A DNA stretch of 64,000 bases from Clitopilus passeckerianus (taxonomy: Eukaryota; Basidiomycota; Agaricomycetes; Agaricales; Entolomataceae), in the NCBI GenBank assembly GCA_944990035.1, contig CALYLX010000146.1, positions 558,001 to 622,000 of the forward strand. Direction: 5' to 3'. Of the stretch, positions 34,896 to 46,845 are shown one piece after another. Position 1 is the stretch's first letter. Each line of letters begins with the position of its first letter. The position numbers and the translations under genes are program-made. The notes under the pieces are model-generated. The model saw only the letters and a list, made by a program, of their open reading frames with translations. It had not been told where the DNA came from and did no database searches.

Positions 34896-35382
34896 GAGAC
34901 CAAGCTACCCAATGCTTGATGCTTGGGCGGATGTGCCAGTTTGCAGAGGTTCAAGTAGGCGGATAGATAAATAAACCCTTCGCCGGGAGAAGCATTCGGA
35001 GCCCCAGTGGGAGCGAAGCGGCTCAAGGGTATGTTCATAATGTCATGATCAAGGTCAGCAACATAAGATTCCCTTGATGCTTCAGACCGAAGCGCAGATA
35101 GTCAGGCCAATCAAGGCACTTTTGGGCAGATTTCCCGACAACCGTGAGTACAGTCTAAGCAGGCACGACGATTCTATCCGCTAGGCTGACATCGTGAGTG
35201 TGCAAGTGTTATTACTGTAGGCTTTCGGCATGCAGGAGTTGATGAAAGGGCAATGAACAGAAAACTGGCCCGTTGCGTGTTGGAAGGCACTGACCGGCCC
35301 TAAACATCAAATTTGACGCGTCGCGTCGCGTCCACCAACACTCCTCCCCATATACCCTTTACCATCGTTCTAACCGTCGAGA
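34896..35382. other. Bidirectional promoter region, DUF6535 gene / MCM4
   Basis: The shared upstream space of two divergent genes. It holds the MCB-like array listed separately; no other feature was recognised. Confidence 0.5.
35316..35332. promoter_or_regulatory. MluI cell-cycle box (MCB) array upstream of MCM4
   Basis: A perfect ACGCGT at 35316-35321 is followed by two further overlapping CGCGTC units, giving ACGCGTCGCGTCGCGTC. MCB sites bound by MBF-type factors drive G1/S transcription of replication genes in ascomycete yeasts (established knowledge). The array ends about 50 bp before the MCM4 start codon, which fits cell-cycle control here by inference. Confidence 0.6.
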
Positions 35383-38300
35383 ATGTCTTCACCGCCAGCG
35401 CTCGATTTTCCCTCATCTGATGTTGATATGGACCAGCCTCGGGATGGAGGAACACCCAGACAGGCCGCCAACGCTGGCACACCGTTGTTTTTGCCACCTT
35501 CATCGCCTTCTGTGGCAGGGACCCCAGCGCGTCGTGGAGGCCGGGGTGCTGTTGACAGCTCACCTTTGAGAGGAATCACCGCTAGGAGGGCGCTTGGAAT
35601 GGACACTCCGATTAGAAGTCCTCTTGGTACCTGTTTTGAGCGAGAACTTGGTGCAAGCGATCTCACATTGATTTTTGCAGGAGGCGGATCTGCGCGTGGT
35701 TTTCAGAGCTCCTCTCCCACCAAGACACCTAGGAGACGCGTACAAATCGACTCTGATAGGCCTGAAGACTCGGATCCCCTCGATTTCCCCTCGTAAGCAA
35801 GCCTGCTAGCCATCATGTCAATATCATCTCACTGATAGTTCAATGTTGGCATTTCCAGGTCCCCAGCAGCAGCAGCACGTACTCCCAAGAACAGACGTGG
35901 TGATATCCATTCCTCCCTCTCCCTTACTCCTTCACGTCGTCGAGCCGCTCGTCGGCCAGACCTTAACAACAATGCAGGCAACCCAGATTTCAGTGATATG
36001 AACCTCAACTCGGACGGAACAACCTTAGGAATCCCAATGTCCTCTGGTCCTGCCCTTTCCGCACCTCCTATGCCCTCCGATGAACCAGATGAGATCCGTG
36101 CTATTTGGGGTACGACGGTCAACCTCCAAGATACCATGAAGACATTCACAGATTTCTTGACGGGGTTCAAGCCCAAATACCGTGTCGCCCACGACCGTGA
36201 ACTCGGCCTTCGCACTCGTGTTTTCGCCTCCCCCGAACAAGGAGAGGTCATCTTATATGAGACCTACCTCAGGCGACTTCGACAGACTGGAGACACCAAT
36301 CTGAATTTGGATGTTGTCAACCTTCTGGCATACCCCCCTTCAAAGAAACTGTACAGTCAGTTGATCAAGTACCCACAGGAAGTGGTGCCCGCTATGGATC
36401 AAGTCCTCAAGGATTTGATGTTGGAAGTCGCTGAGAGGGACCAGCAGGCGGGACGGGAAGGAATGGAAGGTGCACTTGGTGACGCCGAAATCAACGAGAT
36501 CATAGGCAAGATCTTCAAAGTAAGGCCATTCGGCTTACCAGCTGTCAATATGAGGGATCTCAATCCTACAGGTATTTACCCCACCCACCTTCCGTTATAT
36601 CCAGCTCTAACTTCCGTTCGACAGATACCGACAAGTTAGTCTGTATCAAAGGTCTAGTCATCCGCGCTACCCCCGTCATCCCTGACATGAAAATCGCCTT
36701 CTTCCGCTGCCTTACCTGCTCACACACCATCACCGTCGAGATCGACCGAGGCAAGATCGAGGAGCCCGCAAAATGCCCTCGGGATGTCTGCGCCTCAGTC
36801 GGTACCATGTCCCTCGTGCACAACCGGTGCGAGTTCGCGGATAGGCAAGTCATCCGCCTGCAAGAAACACCAGATGCGGTTCCGGATGGCCAGACGCCTC
36901 ATACGGTGTCACTGAGCGTGTATGATGAGCTTGTGGATGTGTGCAAACCTGGTGATAGAGTCGTCGTCAATGGAATATTCAAGAGTGTGCCAGTGAGGGT
37001 GAACCCGAGGATGAGGACGATGAAGAGCCTGTTCAAGACCTACGTGGATGTGGTACACGTTAAGCTTGGGGGTGGCGGGGCCCTCGGATTCGACAGGAGC
37101 ACACGGCCAGCTGGAGGTGATCGCCTGCCTGGAGTCGGAGATGGGATGGAGGAGGATGACGAGAATCATGTCGAAAGTCAAAGGACGCAGAGGGCGGAGT
37201 TGGAGGCGAAATTAAAGGAGCTGAGCCAGAAGGATGATATCTATGAACTCCTGTCCCGCTCACTGGCCCCATCCATTTGGGAGATGGACGATGTCAAGAA
37301 GGGAATCCTGTTGCAGCTGTTTGGGGGGACGAACAAGAGTATTGCGAGGGGTGGAGGTGGAGGTGGGCCTAGGTACAGAGGGGATATCAATGTGCTCCTC
37401 GTTGGTGATCCTGGTACCAGTAAATCCCAAATTCTCCAGGTACGCTCGATTTGCTTCCATTTATAGGACGTCTGCTCATATGCGTTTGAATAGTACGTGC
37501 ACAAGATCGCGCCGAGAGGGGTATATACCTCTGGAAAAGGCTCATCTGCTGTTGGTCTGACCGCATACGTTACGAGAGATCCAGACTCGAAGCAACTTGT
37601 CCTTGAAAGGTTGGTTTCTAACTCATACTCGAAGAATCAGTCGCTGATGCCTTTTTACAGTGGTGCCCTCGTACTCAGTGACGGCGGTGTCTGCTGCATT
37701 GATGAGTTCGATAAAATGTCAGACGCCACTCGCAGTGTTCTGCATGAGGTCATGGTACGTTTCGTTCCGATTTAGCAGTTTACCAAGCTGACCTATCTTC
37801 CAGGAACAACAAACTGTCTCCATCGCCAAAGCCGGCATTATCACCACCCTCAATGCCAGAACCTCCATCCTCGCCGCAGCGAATCCCGTTGGGTCAAAAT
37901 ACGACGTTGATATGCCCATCACAAAGAACATTGACCTTCCGCCAACCTTACTGTCAAGATTTGATTTGCTGTATCTCGTTCTGGACCGGGTTGATGAAGG
38001 CTTGGACAGGAAACTGGCGCAGCACCTTGTCGGGCTTTACTTAGAGGATACTCCAGAACAATCAGTAGACCACATTTTGGTAGGTGTTCACACTCGTGAC
38101 ACTAGGAAAAATCAGCCGCTGATCATTCACTGCTCTTTTCTCAGCCTCTACACGAACTTTCCGCCTACATCGACTACGCCCGCTCTCGTATCCAGCCCGT
38201 TATAACCGAACAAGCAGGAACAGAGCTAGTCAAATCCTACGTTGAGATGCGCAACATGGGTGACGACCCCCGCGCGAACGAGAAACGCATCACCGCCACG

Positions 38301-38720
38301 ACACGACAACTTGAATCTATGATCCGTCTCTCCGAAGGGCATGCCCGTATGCGTTTCTCCCAGAGTGTGGAACTGGTAGACGTCAAAGAGGCCGTCAGAC
38401 TTATGCGTGAAGCTATCCGTACTAGCGCTATGGATCCCAGAACTGGCAAGATCGATATCGGCCTGCTTAATACCGGGACTGGATCTGGGCAGAGGAAGCT
38501 GAGAGACGATATGAGGAAGGAGATTTTGAGTATTTTGGAAGGGCCGGTTGGGGCGAGAGGCGTCAAATGGGTTGATGTGGTTAAGAGGCTTGGAGAGCAG
38601 AGCAGCGTGAGAGTGGATCCGACAGACTTTGCAGAAGTGATTAAAGCACTGGAGAACGAGGGCATTGTTAAGGTTGTCGGAGATAGAGAGAGGAGGACTA
38701 TTAGGAGGACCGAAGGTTGA
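35383..38720 (+). CDS. MCM4: DNA replication licensing factor MCM4
   Basis: A subunit of the MCM2-7 helicase that unwinds DNA at replication forks in the nucleus. The N-terminal region (about 200 residues) is Ser/Thr-Pro rich, with many TP and SP sites typical of the CDK/DDK-regulated MCM4 tail. Then come the OB-fold region and a zinc finger 'FFRCLTCSH...KCPRDVC' near residue 380. The AAA+ core has Walker A 'GDPGTSKSQ' (about residue 613), Walker B 'CCIDEFDKM', sensor 1 '[10 protein letters not shown]' and arginine-finger '[11 protein letters not shown]'. The winged-helix end '[14 protein letters not shown]' precedes stop TGA at 38718-38720. About seven short introns, all frame-consistent; roughly 980 residues. 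The tract '[15 protein letters not shown]' before Walker A is a somewhat long Gly run. It is tail-to-tail with the D-lactate dehydrogenase-type gene, 121 nt apart. Confidence 0.97.
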
Positions 38721-38841
38721 AAGTCCTGCTTTGATTTACCTTCGGTGTGTTTTATGGCTTTCGATTGTCACGCTTTTCTTTCCATCCTCAGACCTTGTTT
38801 GTAATATGTACAACTGAATAAATATACAAGCTATCCGTACC

Positions 38842-40099
38842 TCACGCTTTCGGTGGGAGTACCTTGTCAATGGTGGATTCGACCATGTTCGGGCTCGATC
38901 CTGTCTGCTCCAGGTCTTTTAGGTTCTTCAGCGTCGTAACGGCAATGTTGTGCAACGCCTCTTCTGTCAGGTAAGCCTGGTGCCCTCTGAGATGTGCTTT
39001 AGTCCAATCATTTCAAACACGAAGAGGAGAAAACGCACGTCATGAAGACATTGTAGAACGAGATGAGCCGTGCAAAAATATCATCATGCATGATCTCGAA
39101 ACTTGAGTCGACAAAGAAGAAATCCGCTTCCTTCTCGTAAACATCGAGACCCACAGCACCGAGGTGGCCAGTTTTCAAAGCTCTTGCAGAAAACTATCAG
39201 TGTCATTCTGAACGTGCTCGAAGCACACCAACCTAATCAAGGCCATCGTGTCAATCAAACCTCCACGCGAAGTGTTGATAAGAACCACCCCCTTCTTCAT
39301 CTGCGCCAACGTTTTGTCGTTGATCATATAGACAGTCTCGGGGGTGAGGGGACAATGCAGACTGATGATATCCGATCCCTTCAACAAGTCCTCTAGGGAG
39401 TTGGCGTAGGTGATCCCATATTCTGCAGCCGCAGGGGAAGGGTAGGGGTCGTGTGCGATGACATTACAGCCAAACCCTTTCGCGAGGATTCGACCTGTGA
39501 GTAGCCCAATCTTTCCCGTTCCGATTATCCCAACCGTTTTCCCTGCGAGGTTGAACCCCAGAAGACCATCAAGGAGAAAGTTCCCTTCTCGAACCCGGGC
39601 GTAGGATTTGTGAAACTTCCTCACAACGGTAAGGATGGTCCCAACTGCGAACTCTGCGATAGCTTCCGGTGCATAGGAGGGTACTCGGACAACTTTGATC
39701 CCTAGTTCTGTCGCTGTCTTGAGATCGACGTTGTTGAAACCGGCGCAGCGTAGCGCTATGTATTTCTGAAATCAAGACGTCAGGGAAGGCGAGGCGAAAG
39801 CTTGAGACGGAATACGTACCACTTTGAGATCGTATAGTTGTTTGACGATTCCTGCATTGCAGCTATCATTAACGAAGATACAAACCGCTTCGTGATTCTC
39901 TGCGAGTAAAGCGGTGGTTGGATCCAGATGAGCGTCCACATAGGTCAATTCGATGTCATTTCCAAATTCCTTCAGCGCTGCGCCTAAAAAGCGGGTATCG
40001 TACTAATAAAGATAATCGTGGTTAGCCTCGATCCGCGGTTGCGGCGCAACTAAGGACCAGTTGACATACCAGCCGGGTGCCGAAGACAGCAACCTTCAT
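38842..40099 (-). CDS. D-lactate dehydrogenase-type 2-hydroxyacid dehydrogenase
   Basis: An NAD-dependent enzyme interconverting 2-keto acids and D-2-hydroxy acids, closest in motifs to the LdhA type. The start reads 'MKVAVFGTRL'. Further exons give 'YVDAHLDPTTALLAENHEA', 'ALRCAGFNNVDLKTA' and 'VPSYAPEAIAEFAVGTIL'. The Rossmann motif is 'GKTVGIIGTGKIGLLTGRIL'; then come 'PYPSPAAAEYGITY' and 'INTSRGGLIDTMALI'. The catalytic residues are the Arg in 'TSRGG', the Glu in 'GLDVYEKEADFFF' and the His in 'TGHQAYLTEEAL'. Stop TGA at 38842-38844. About 345 residues in five to six exons, normal for the family. The enzyme would act in the cytosol; no targeting signal is seen. A 233-bp foldback repeat starts about 120 bp upstream of the start codon. 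Confidence 0.92.
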
Positions 40100-40218
40100 G
40101 GTTCTTTGAAAGTGTCCAACAATTGAGAAATGTGGCATCGTTATCATTCCGCGGGTTGTGCATGGGCCGGCGCCGAGACCGCGCTTTTTGGGTTATGCTC
40201 ATACGCCATCCATAATGT

Positions 40219-40451
40219 TTATCTGTTCTGCTTGGTGTGGCATCTCACGTTTCTTTCGTATTGGTGCCTCTTTGAAGTCACTTATACTAGGCTTATATAC
40301 ATGAATTCTGTGGACAAATGTCATTACCAATGCATAATTGCTTCCGGCATGATCATCATGCATGGCATATGAGCATAATAAGCAATAAGCGACTTCAAAG
40401 AGGCACCAATACGAAAGCAACGTGAGACGCCACACCAGGCAGAACAGATAA
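40219..40451. repeat. Foldback (inverted-repeat) element, 67-bp arms
   Basis: Bases 40219-40285 and 40385-40451 are inverted copies with 4 mismatches in 67, around a 99-bp spacer. Outer ends read TTATCTGTTCTGC. No flanking target-site duplication is obvious. Part of the flank (TATGCTCATACGCCATCC at about 40195) recurs inverted inside the spacer (40355-40378), so the structure may come from a local inverted duplication rather than a transposon. It lies upstream of the D-lactate dehydrogenase-type gene. Confidence 0.65.
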
Positions 40452-40671
40452 CACGCATTCAAAAGGATACGTGGGAACATGAAAGCAGAGGGGTCATCAC
40501 CAAGCTGTCACTGAAAAAGATTGTACATCTGAAACGTAAAATAAGGAGCTGTCTCCACACAGAAGACGAGAATGGGACATATATCGGGACCACAGTGGGT
40601 TTATCACTATCACTATGAGGCGAAAAACACAAGAAGGCAGAAGCAGAGATCAAGAGGTCAATCTGGGTAGG

Positions 40672-41254
40672 TTATATCTCCTGTGTAACCCTTGCCCCGA
40701 TAATCACGTCCCCCGCCGGGATAGAGTCTAGGCATGGGAACCACAAGTTTAGTATTGTCCTCCTTATGAGCCTTTTCAACCACGGGGTACAGATGTATCG
40801 TTCCCCGGGGGCTATTCCGAGCATCCAATGCCCGAGCGGTGTAATGTCGAGTGGGATCGCTGCCGAAGCATCCAGGGTGAATTCCCGCATTTTCGCCAAT
40901 ATGTTCTCATCGACTCCAGTTCATTTGTATGAATAAAGGAAGAGAGAAACTTACACCACTAGCCATATGAATCGATGATAAATGCCCCCGGATTGCATTT
41001 CAGGGTAGGTTTGTTTGGCAAGGCGAAGTCCTTCTCGGATGTCATTAAGAGCAGTATTTTTATCCGGAAAACCGTCCATCGCTTTGTTCAAAATGGCATT
41101 CCTCAATCGAGGGCTTATTGCAATGATCGAAGCAAGGAAATATAGTGCGACAGTATTGGTGTTTATTCAGAGACGACCCATGAAGTTTGTACCACAGCCT
41201 TGCTACGGCTTCACCATTCGTCCGCAGTGAGGCAGAAGAAAGGCGGAAGTTCAT
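40672..41254 (-). CDS. Possible small gene, unrecognised
   Basis: Weak. The last exon is 'NILAKMREFTLDASAAIPLD' to 'IIGARVTQEI' with TAA at 40672. An upstream segment in another frame, 'ALYFLASIIAISPRLRNAIL' to 'YHRFIWLV', could join it through an intron starting GTGTAAG near 40950, and 'MNFRLSSASLRTNGEAVARL' at 41254 may be the first exon. The joins are not all canonical and no family was recognised, so it may be non-coding. Coordinates are tentative. Confidence 0.28.
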
Positions 41255-41698
41255 CTGAGAGAGTACAGGTAAGAGGAGAGACGAGTGTTTTAATAGTTTA
41301 GAACATGAATGGGACGTGACTAAAGTCTAGGCCGCTGATAACTCGAGTTTGCCTTATTGCCCAGCAATGCGTCAGGGATTACTTGCGCAGAATGCCGCCA
41401 AAGATGGAAACTATTACGAGGCCACATCATAGTCGTATATAGCGCAAGGTGAGCTCCATACAGCCTCTTGTGAGTCATGGTAAGACATGGGTGACATTGA
41501 CGAAGTCCGGCCAAGTTTAAGTAGTTGAGCCTTTGAAGGATCAACAAGCATTTCAATGGCTGGCGTGGTGGGTTATTGAGGTCAGACGATCACCGAATGG
41601 TCCGAGTCAAGACCACGAGCCAAGAAACTAATGCGCACCGGGACGAACGGAGGATGTCAGATGGCCTTATGGCGGGCGGAAAACAATCAAATTAGGCT
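41255..41698. other. Intergenic region
   Basis: 3' flank of the DUF1308 gene. Nothing is recognised. Confidence 0.45.
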
Positions 41699-43702
41699 CT
41701 AAGTTGGGCTCGACACGCCCTCTGCCAAACTTCGTGGGTCAAACACCCATATCGCGGCCCTACAATCTCCCTCCACATCCTCCGTGATAACTCCATCTAG
41801 CCGACCCGTAATTCTCGCTAACCTAACCTCTCGCAGTATCGCACGAATGCTCGTTTTGTTTGCCGTCAAGGTGGTCCAACCAAGCTCTGCTCCCCATAGT
41901 AAACTCTGAACGGTGTGAGCCGTGAGTCGCGGATTTGCTTTGGTCACGACTGCGCGTTGAAGTTCGCCTGTATCCTGACCCTGATATTTCTCTCGCAAAG
42001 AACGAGGATGAGGCATGGTTTCCTGCTCTAGGATATCCTTGCACGTTTTGGCCAGGAAATGGAAGAACGATGGAATGGGCCTTTCGATCTTGGCGTCAGG
42101 ATGTAAACTGGCTTCAGGCACGGCCGACGGAGGGTAGAGGTTGACTGGGAAAAGATGGATGAAGTTCTGGGGATAACGGGAATCTTGCCAGTAGAGCTGC
42201 TCAGCTGTCGTGATAGAGAGCTTCTGGGGAAGGATAGTAGACTCTTCCCAGAATAGCGCATGCGCTCGTGCCTTTTCGCTGTTGCCGCCTATCTTCGATA
42301 TAATGCGCAGGCATCGATCGCGAGCTTCTGGAGTGGCCCAGAACTTCACTTCGACGGGAGAATCTCCGTTGGCGGAAATGAACGCAATCTGATCGTGAAT
42401 TTCCTGTATCATCCCTTTGTTCATCTCTTGGAGCAGTTGATTCGTCAAAGCTCGCGAGTGCTTGACAAAGTCGCCGGGAATGCCCTCTTCGTCGGATTCG
42501 TCCTCATTAGCCCCCGGATCCGGAAGGGACTTGATGCCGTTCAATGCCTTCTTTTTTTTCTTCCACTCCTGATACTCTGGCGGGGGTATGAACCGCCTCT
42601 TAGCTTCTTCAACGGACTTCGGAAGTGGTGCATGGGTAAGGTCGGAAATGATAGCAATGAGGACGGAAAGATCGAGATTAATGTTGATGGTAGGCTTGAA
42701 GGAGACCGGGGATGCTGCCGCTGCCGCTGCGGCGTCCTGCCTCGATGTAGGAGCTGTGAGTTCTTCCGGTTGCCTCTCGCCTAACTGCACGTCTATGCCC
42801 ATTTCTTCTAACAATTTCATTGTCTCTGCTATACGTGGATCCGTCTGTTCCTCGCTCTCTGGAGCCGGAGAAGGGTCCAATCGTGTTAGGCGCATGGTGA
42901 CCGAGGGAACCCCGCCAGTGCCCTCGACGGGATTTGCTTTAGCCGCTACAAGCAGTGACCTGCCCATTCGTAGCAAGGAATTGTCGAATTCTTTCTGCGC
43001 CAGTGTAGGTCGTGGGTCATCGGATTCTTCCCATTCGGAATCATCGGAATCCGTCAGGTAGGAATCTATCTCGCGAAACTCTGCCAGCATACGGGAGTTT
43101 TTGACGCTGTAGCCAGTCAGTCTAACGATGGCGGCAGATGTTTCATGGAACTTACGTGTTAACCCTCACCCAGCGCTTTCCGTTGTCTGCAACAACGTCT
43201 ACCTTCGCTGCAGCTGGACGAACATTATTGTTTCCGCGCTGACGAGCATCAATGGATGGCCCATCCAAAGGCATAGATCTGAATACTGCATCGGCGCGAC
43301 CAGGAGCACAGAGGACTTCATTCCAGACTGCTATCAGATACGGCGCGTTCGTGGAGAGCGGTGGCAAATTGATCGAGTTTGCATCCTTGAGAAACTACTA
43401 CAGAAAGTCTTTCTTCAATCGTGAACCGAGTAAGAAGAAATGGCATAGCTTACCTTCTCGAGAACATCCAAGTCAATCTTTACGGAATCTCGGAGCTTTT
43501 TAAGACCATGAACGTTATCTTGCTGAAGCCACTGAGAGTCCTCGTTTGTATGAGGTCCAAGGTACAGGGAAGAGTCAAGAATCGGAGGTTTGGATATCGA
43601 AGGTTGGTAAGTCGAGATCGAGTCAAAGATCTCCTGCAACTGGTCCCGAAGCTGGTGCAGCTGAGGGTGAGCCTTTGTCCCTGTTTCCTCCGTTGATTGC
43701 AT
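41699..43702 (-). CDS. DUF1308 (C7orf25/UPF0415-like) protein
   Basis: Conserved eukaryotic protein of unknown role. From the ATG at 43702 ('MQSTEETGTKAHPQLHQL') a first exon runs to 'KIDLDVLEK', then the second exon 'NAPYLIAVWNEVLCAPGRAD' leads to 'AKVDVVADNGKRWVRVNT', then a third 'VKNSRMLAEFREIDSYLTDS' starts a long 3' exon. 'VDVVADNGxxWVRV' followed by 'KNSR' is the family's N-terminal signature. Later come 'ININLDLSVLIAIISDLTHA', a Lys-rich segment, 'EVKFWATPEARDRCLRI' and the end 'AAIWVFDPRSLAEG' with stop at 41699-41701. Ala-repeat 'DAAAAAAASP' lies mid-protein. About 640 residues. A TTG-initiated extension to 43741 is possible in frame but lacks an ATG, so 43702 was chosen. Confidence 0.8.
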
Positions 43703-44052
43703 GCTCGTCGTGGGTGTTGATAAAGCTTTGAACCTGAGCAAAACCTGAGGCCTGAAGCTTCGAATGACAGTGATGGTTGTACTGAAGCCGATGCCAAAAT
43801 TTTGGGCAAATTGACCAAATTAGGCAAAGGCCTTGGTTGCAATCCTGAACAAACACATCATGCGCCACAGGAACGTATGGCAAGTTGTCCAACAGACATG
43901 TGCAGTTCCTTGCAAGTCCACTGACAACCGGAGATCCGTGTGGGTCTCTGCAATCGATGTCATTTCTTCTCTTGGCGTCGTGTTATATGACGATGAACTA
44001 TGATACATGGGGAATAAATTAAATGCTAGGGTAGTATTACAACTTGGGATGC
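43703..44052. other. Intergenic region
   Basis: Short spacer between two co-oriented minus-strand genes; it must hold the DUF1308 promoter. No motif stands out. Confidence 0.45.
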
Positions 44053-45343
44053 TCAATATCGGGATATGCTATGGATGTCGTCGTCTAGCTTCTGGGATGC
44101 TCGTCTATGATTATGGTAGAATAGGGTAGTGTGGGACTGGAATGGGTCTTCCTGTAGAGGAACGCTGTGTGATGACGATACTTGCCAGTCCAGCACTCCT
44201 CTCTCTGAAGCAGTGACTAGATCCAGAGACCAAGCACGATCTTGAGCAATCCTCAGAACCAGCAGCATGCGCGTGATTCCCTGTATGATAGCCGATGAGA
44301 CCGAGTAATGAGATCTAACGTTGTTGTACATACCTGAATGAAGATATAGGGGAATAGGAAAGTATCCTGAGTGTAGTTCCCGACGGCACAGGTGACAAGA
44401 TATACAACGACCCAACAAGTAAAGAAGCCACCAGACTCCACAAATATTGTCGGCGCAGAGGTGTAGAATTTCGCATGCAGGCGTCCAGAAACGACTTCAA
44501 GCTTTTTCCGTATCCGGATGATTTGAAACGCGATTACAAAAGTGCAGTACATGTTGAGAGCGAGTGTTGATGCTTGATGCGCAAGGATCCAAGCCAGTAG
44601 ATGTGAGGACCATGATTTATCGTTTGGCCGCATCTCCGTGATGATTAGAGGGATCGAAGTCGCTGCACGAGTTTAAGCAATCGACAGGACAGATCAGATA
44701 AATTGAGAACCTACCTGCTTGTGAAATATATGTCAAGGCTGGGAAGATTAGCACATATCGTTTCTTGTTCGTGAGGGTGTGTAGGCGGAAGAACTGAATT
44801 CAAGAGAATCTCATTCAATCCTGAGCCCTGAAGAGATACTGGGCCCTTAATACATACCATCAGTGTGTCCGCCAACCATGGAAAGAACGCCATGCTATTG
44901 AAATGTAAGTTCAAAGACCTAATAATCCATTAATCTGACCGAACTCACCAGATGTAGCAAATCGAGTTATAAACATTGGTTGCGTGGTCATTGAAGAAAG
45001 CCATATAACCTCCGGGATAATTCTGGTTCTCGATATATTGCAATTCGCTGAACTTCAGACGGCCCGAGATGGCAAGTGTCACAACTCCTCCCAATACGAT
45101 AGAGTACACCACCACGGCCCAGAACGTCCTGTCGCGCCTTGGTCGAACGAGTAGTACTTGTATTAGCTGAATATACAGCATAGCCAAGGCGCCTGTGAAT
45201 CGGTGAACATCTCAGCACCGCGTGACCAACCGATCTTCTACCAGAGACGTACCGTATGCAAGTGTAGCCAAAATGGTTCCATAAAAGCAGGCCCTTTCAG
45301 AATTCATCTCTTCCTGAGAGGTAAGCCTGACATGAAGCTCCAT
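44053..45343 (-). CDS. Seven-helix membrane protein (Agaricomycete family)
   Basis: The start 'MELHVRLTSQEEMNSERACF' was preferred because a strong TATA box lies about 80 bp upstream, leaving earlier ATGs (45403, 45416) too close to it. The helices in order include 'YGTILATLAYG', 'MLYIQLIQVLLVRPRRDRTF', 'WAVVVYSIVLGGVVTLAI', 'GRLKFSELQYIENQNYPGG', 'MAFFPWLADTLM', 'HLLAWILAHQASTLALNMYC', 'TIFVESGGFFTCWVVVYLV' and 'GITRMLLVLRIAQDRAWS'. A cytoplasmic tail 'SSSHSVPLQEDPF' follows, with a TGA at 44053-44055. Six or more exons, about 340 residues. The layout resembles a widespread Agaricomycete family of seven-helix proteins with no assigned ligand; receptor-like function is only a possibility. Confidence 0.78.
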
Positions 45344-46845
45344 AGGTGGGTCCGACAGCGCTTCAGCGCTCGGACGGAAAGTTTGGGGCAGCTGAACGAG
45401 CATCGATTTCACGCATGACAGCTTTTATATACAGGGTGTAAGGCAGGGCAGCCAGGGTTCAGATTCAATCAGCCTTTAACCGCACACGGAATACACGCAT
45501 GTGGAAAAGTCTTCCAAAAATGATGATGATACTGATTGTGATGCCGGACATTGTAAGCTGCCTGCAGATCATTTGAATGCAGTTGACGAGCGCTTGAGCC
45601 GAAATTACCATCCACACAACGTGTTATCCCGTGTAAGGTAGGAGGGGCCAGGTTAAACATTGGGTGTACCTGTCTGTAAGTTCAATTCTATCGAAGGCCT
45701 TGCTTTTTCCCAGATTCAAAGGACGGAACAATCAGGTAGCTATCAACAACGTTCGCTCCACGAATGGAGGAGGAAAGAGACGTTTCATCAACTCAGATTC
45801 GAATTAAACACATGGCAGGCGAATACAGGCTCTATCGGCGATCTTCCGCCAAAATGGTGTTGCAGCTGAATTTGCCTCACAATATTCTAAATTAGGAGAG
45901 GCATTCTCCTCAAATCAAAAATATTGTCCCTCAAAGTTTCTATTATAGACCTGGGCCCCGGTGATCGGTGCGATTCCGGCGTTTCCGCGACTAAACATAA
46001 GTCCCGGCCCATCGACTGTTGAGGGCGACTGTTTCGTAGGAGACCTCTTCAACGAGTCTCTCTACCTGGTTCCAGTTGGATATCCGATATGCTTCAGCTG
46101 ACCCGCAGGAGGTAGCCATCACCGTTGGCAGCCGCCAATTAGCCGCAGTAAATCTCTACAGGCGTCTTGGTCAGGCGGCGCTGATATGTCGTGTTTTGAA
46201 TTGGATGGAAGCGATGAAGCTTGAAGTCCGCCAGACACGCCTGACATCTCCAGCTGATGGTGTAATCGAATAAGACGTGCTGCCCAACATCACCGGTCTG
46301 CCAATATTACTTGCCACGCGTGTTCCACTTTTGAAAAGTGCTTCCTTCAATGCCAAGGAGCTATGATGGATTGAATCGGTAGCAATCGATAGTGTAGTAT
46401 GCCGTGAACTGAAAGAGATCAGGATAAGTGGAGAGGGCGTCCGAGAACGGAGACCGAGAACACCATCCGGATAGTCTCCCGAAAGCTCAGGAATCCTCAG
46501 AAAAGGTAGCCAGCCGACAGGGAAAGGAGAAAAGATATATGTACCCAAATCAAAGAAATATTAATCGTCTTCTGGTAAGTAGATGACGGAAGCAGAAGAA
46601 AGGACTTCATAAAAATAGGTATAAAGCAAGAAGACAGCAGGCAAATGCTAGTGGTGATATATCAATCATATAGCAGATGGAATAATAATGCTTCGTGTTG
46701 AGGTAGATATACTATGATGATGCGAGTCGTGAATCTTGTTTTGATATGTCAATAAAAAATGCAATCAGTCTATGTGGAGTTGGATGATGGTTTTTGTTCC
46801 TTCGGATAGGCGTCCGGGATGAATGAGTTCGGCCATCCCAGCTCG
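45344..46845. other. Intergenic region of about 1.5 kb
   Basis: Apart from the TATA box, a 125-codon minus ORF (46171-46548) and a shorter minus frame ending 'NSRWAGTYV' (about 46010-46150) exist. Neither has a recognised family or clear splice partners, so neither is annotated. Confidence 0.45.
45424..45431 (-). promoter_or_regulatory. TATA box of the seven-helix membrane protein gene
   Basis: On the minus strand this reads TATATAAA, followed by AGC. It stands about 80 bp before the ATG at 45343 and only about 20 bp before the ATG at 45403, which supports the downstream start. Confidence 0.65.

Noticed and set aside
42260..42784. 174-codon plus-strand ORF
   Set aside because: Antisense shadow of the DUF1308 gene's long exon.
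46171..46548. 125-codon minus-strand ORF
   Set aside because: No recognised family, no clean splice partners and low-complexity Ser content; left as intergenic.
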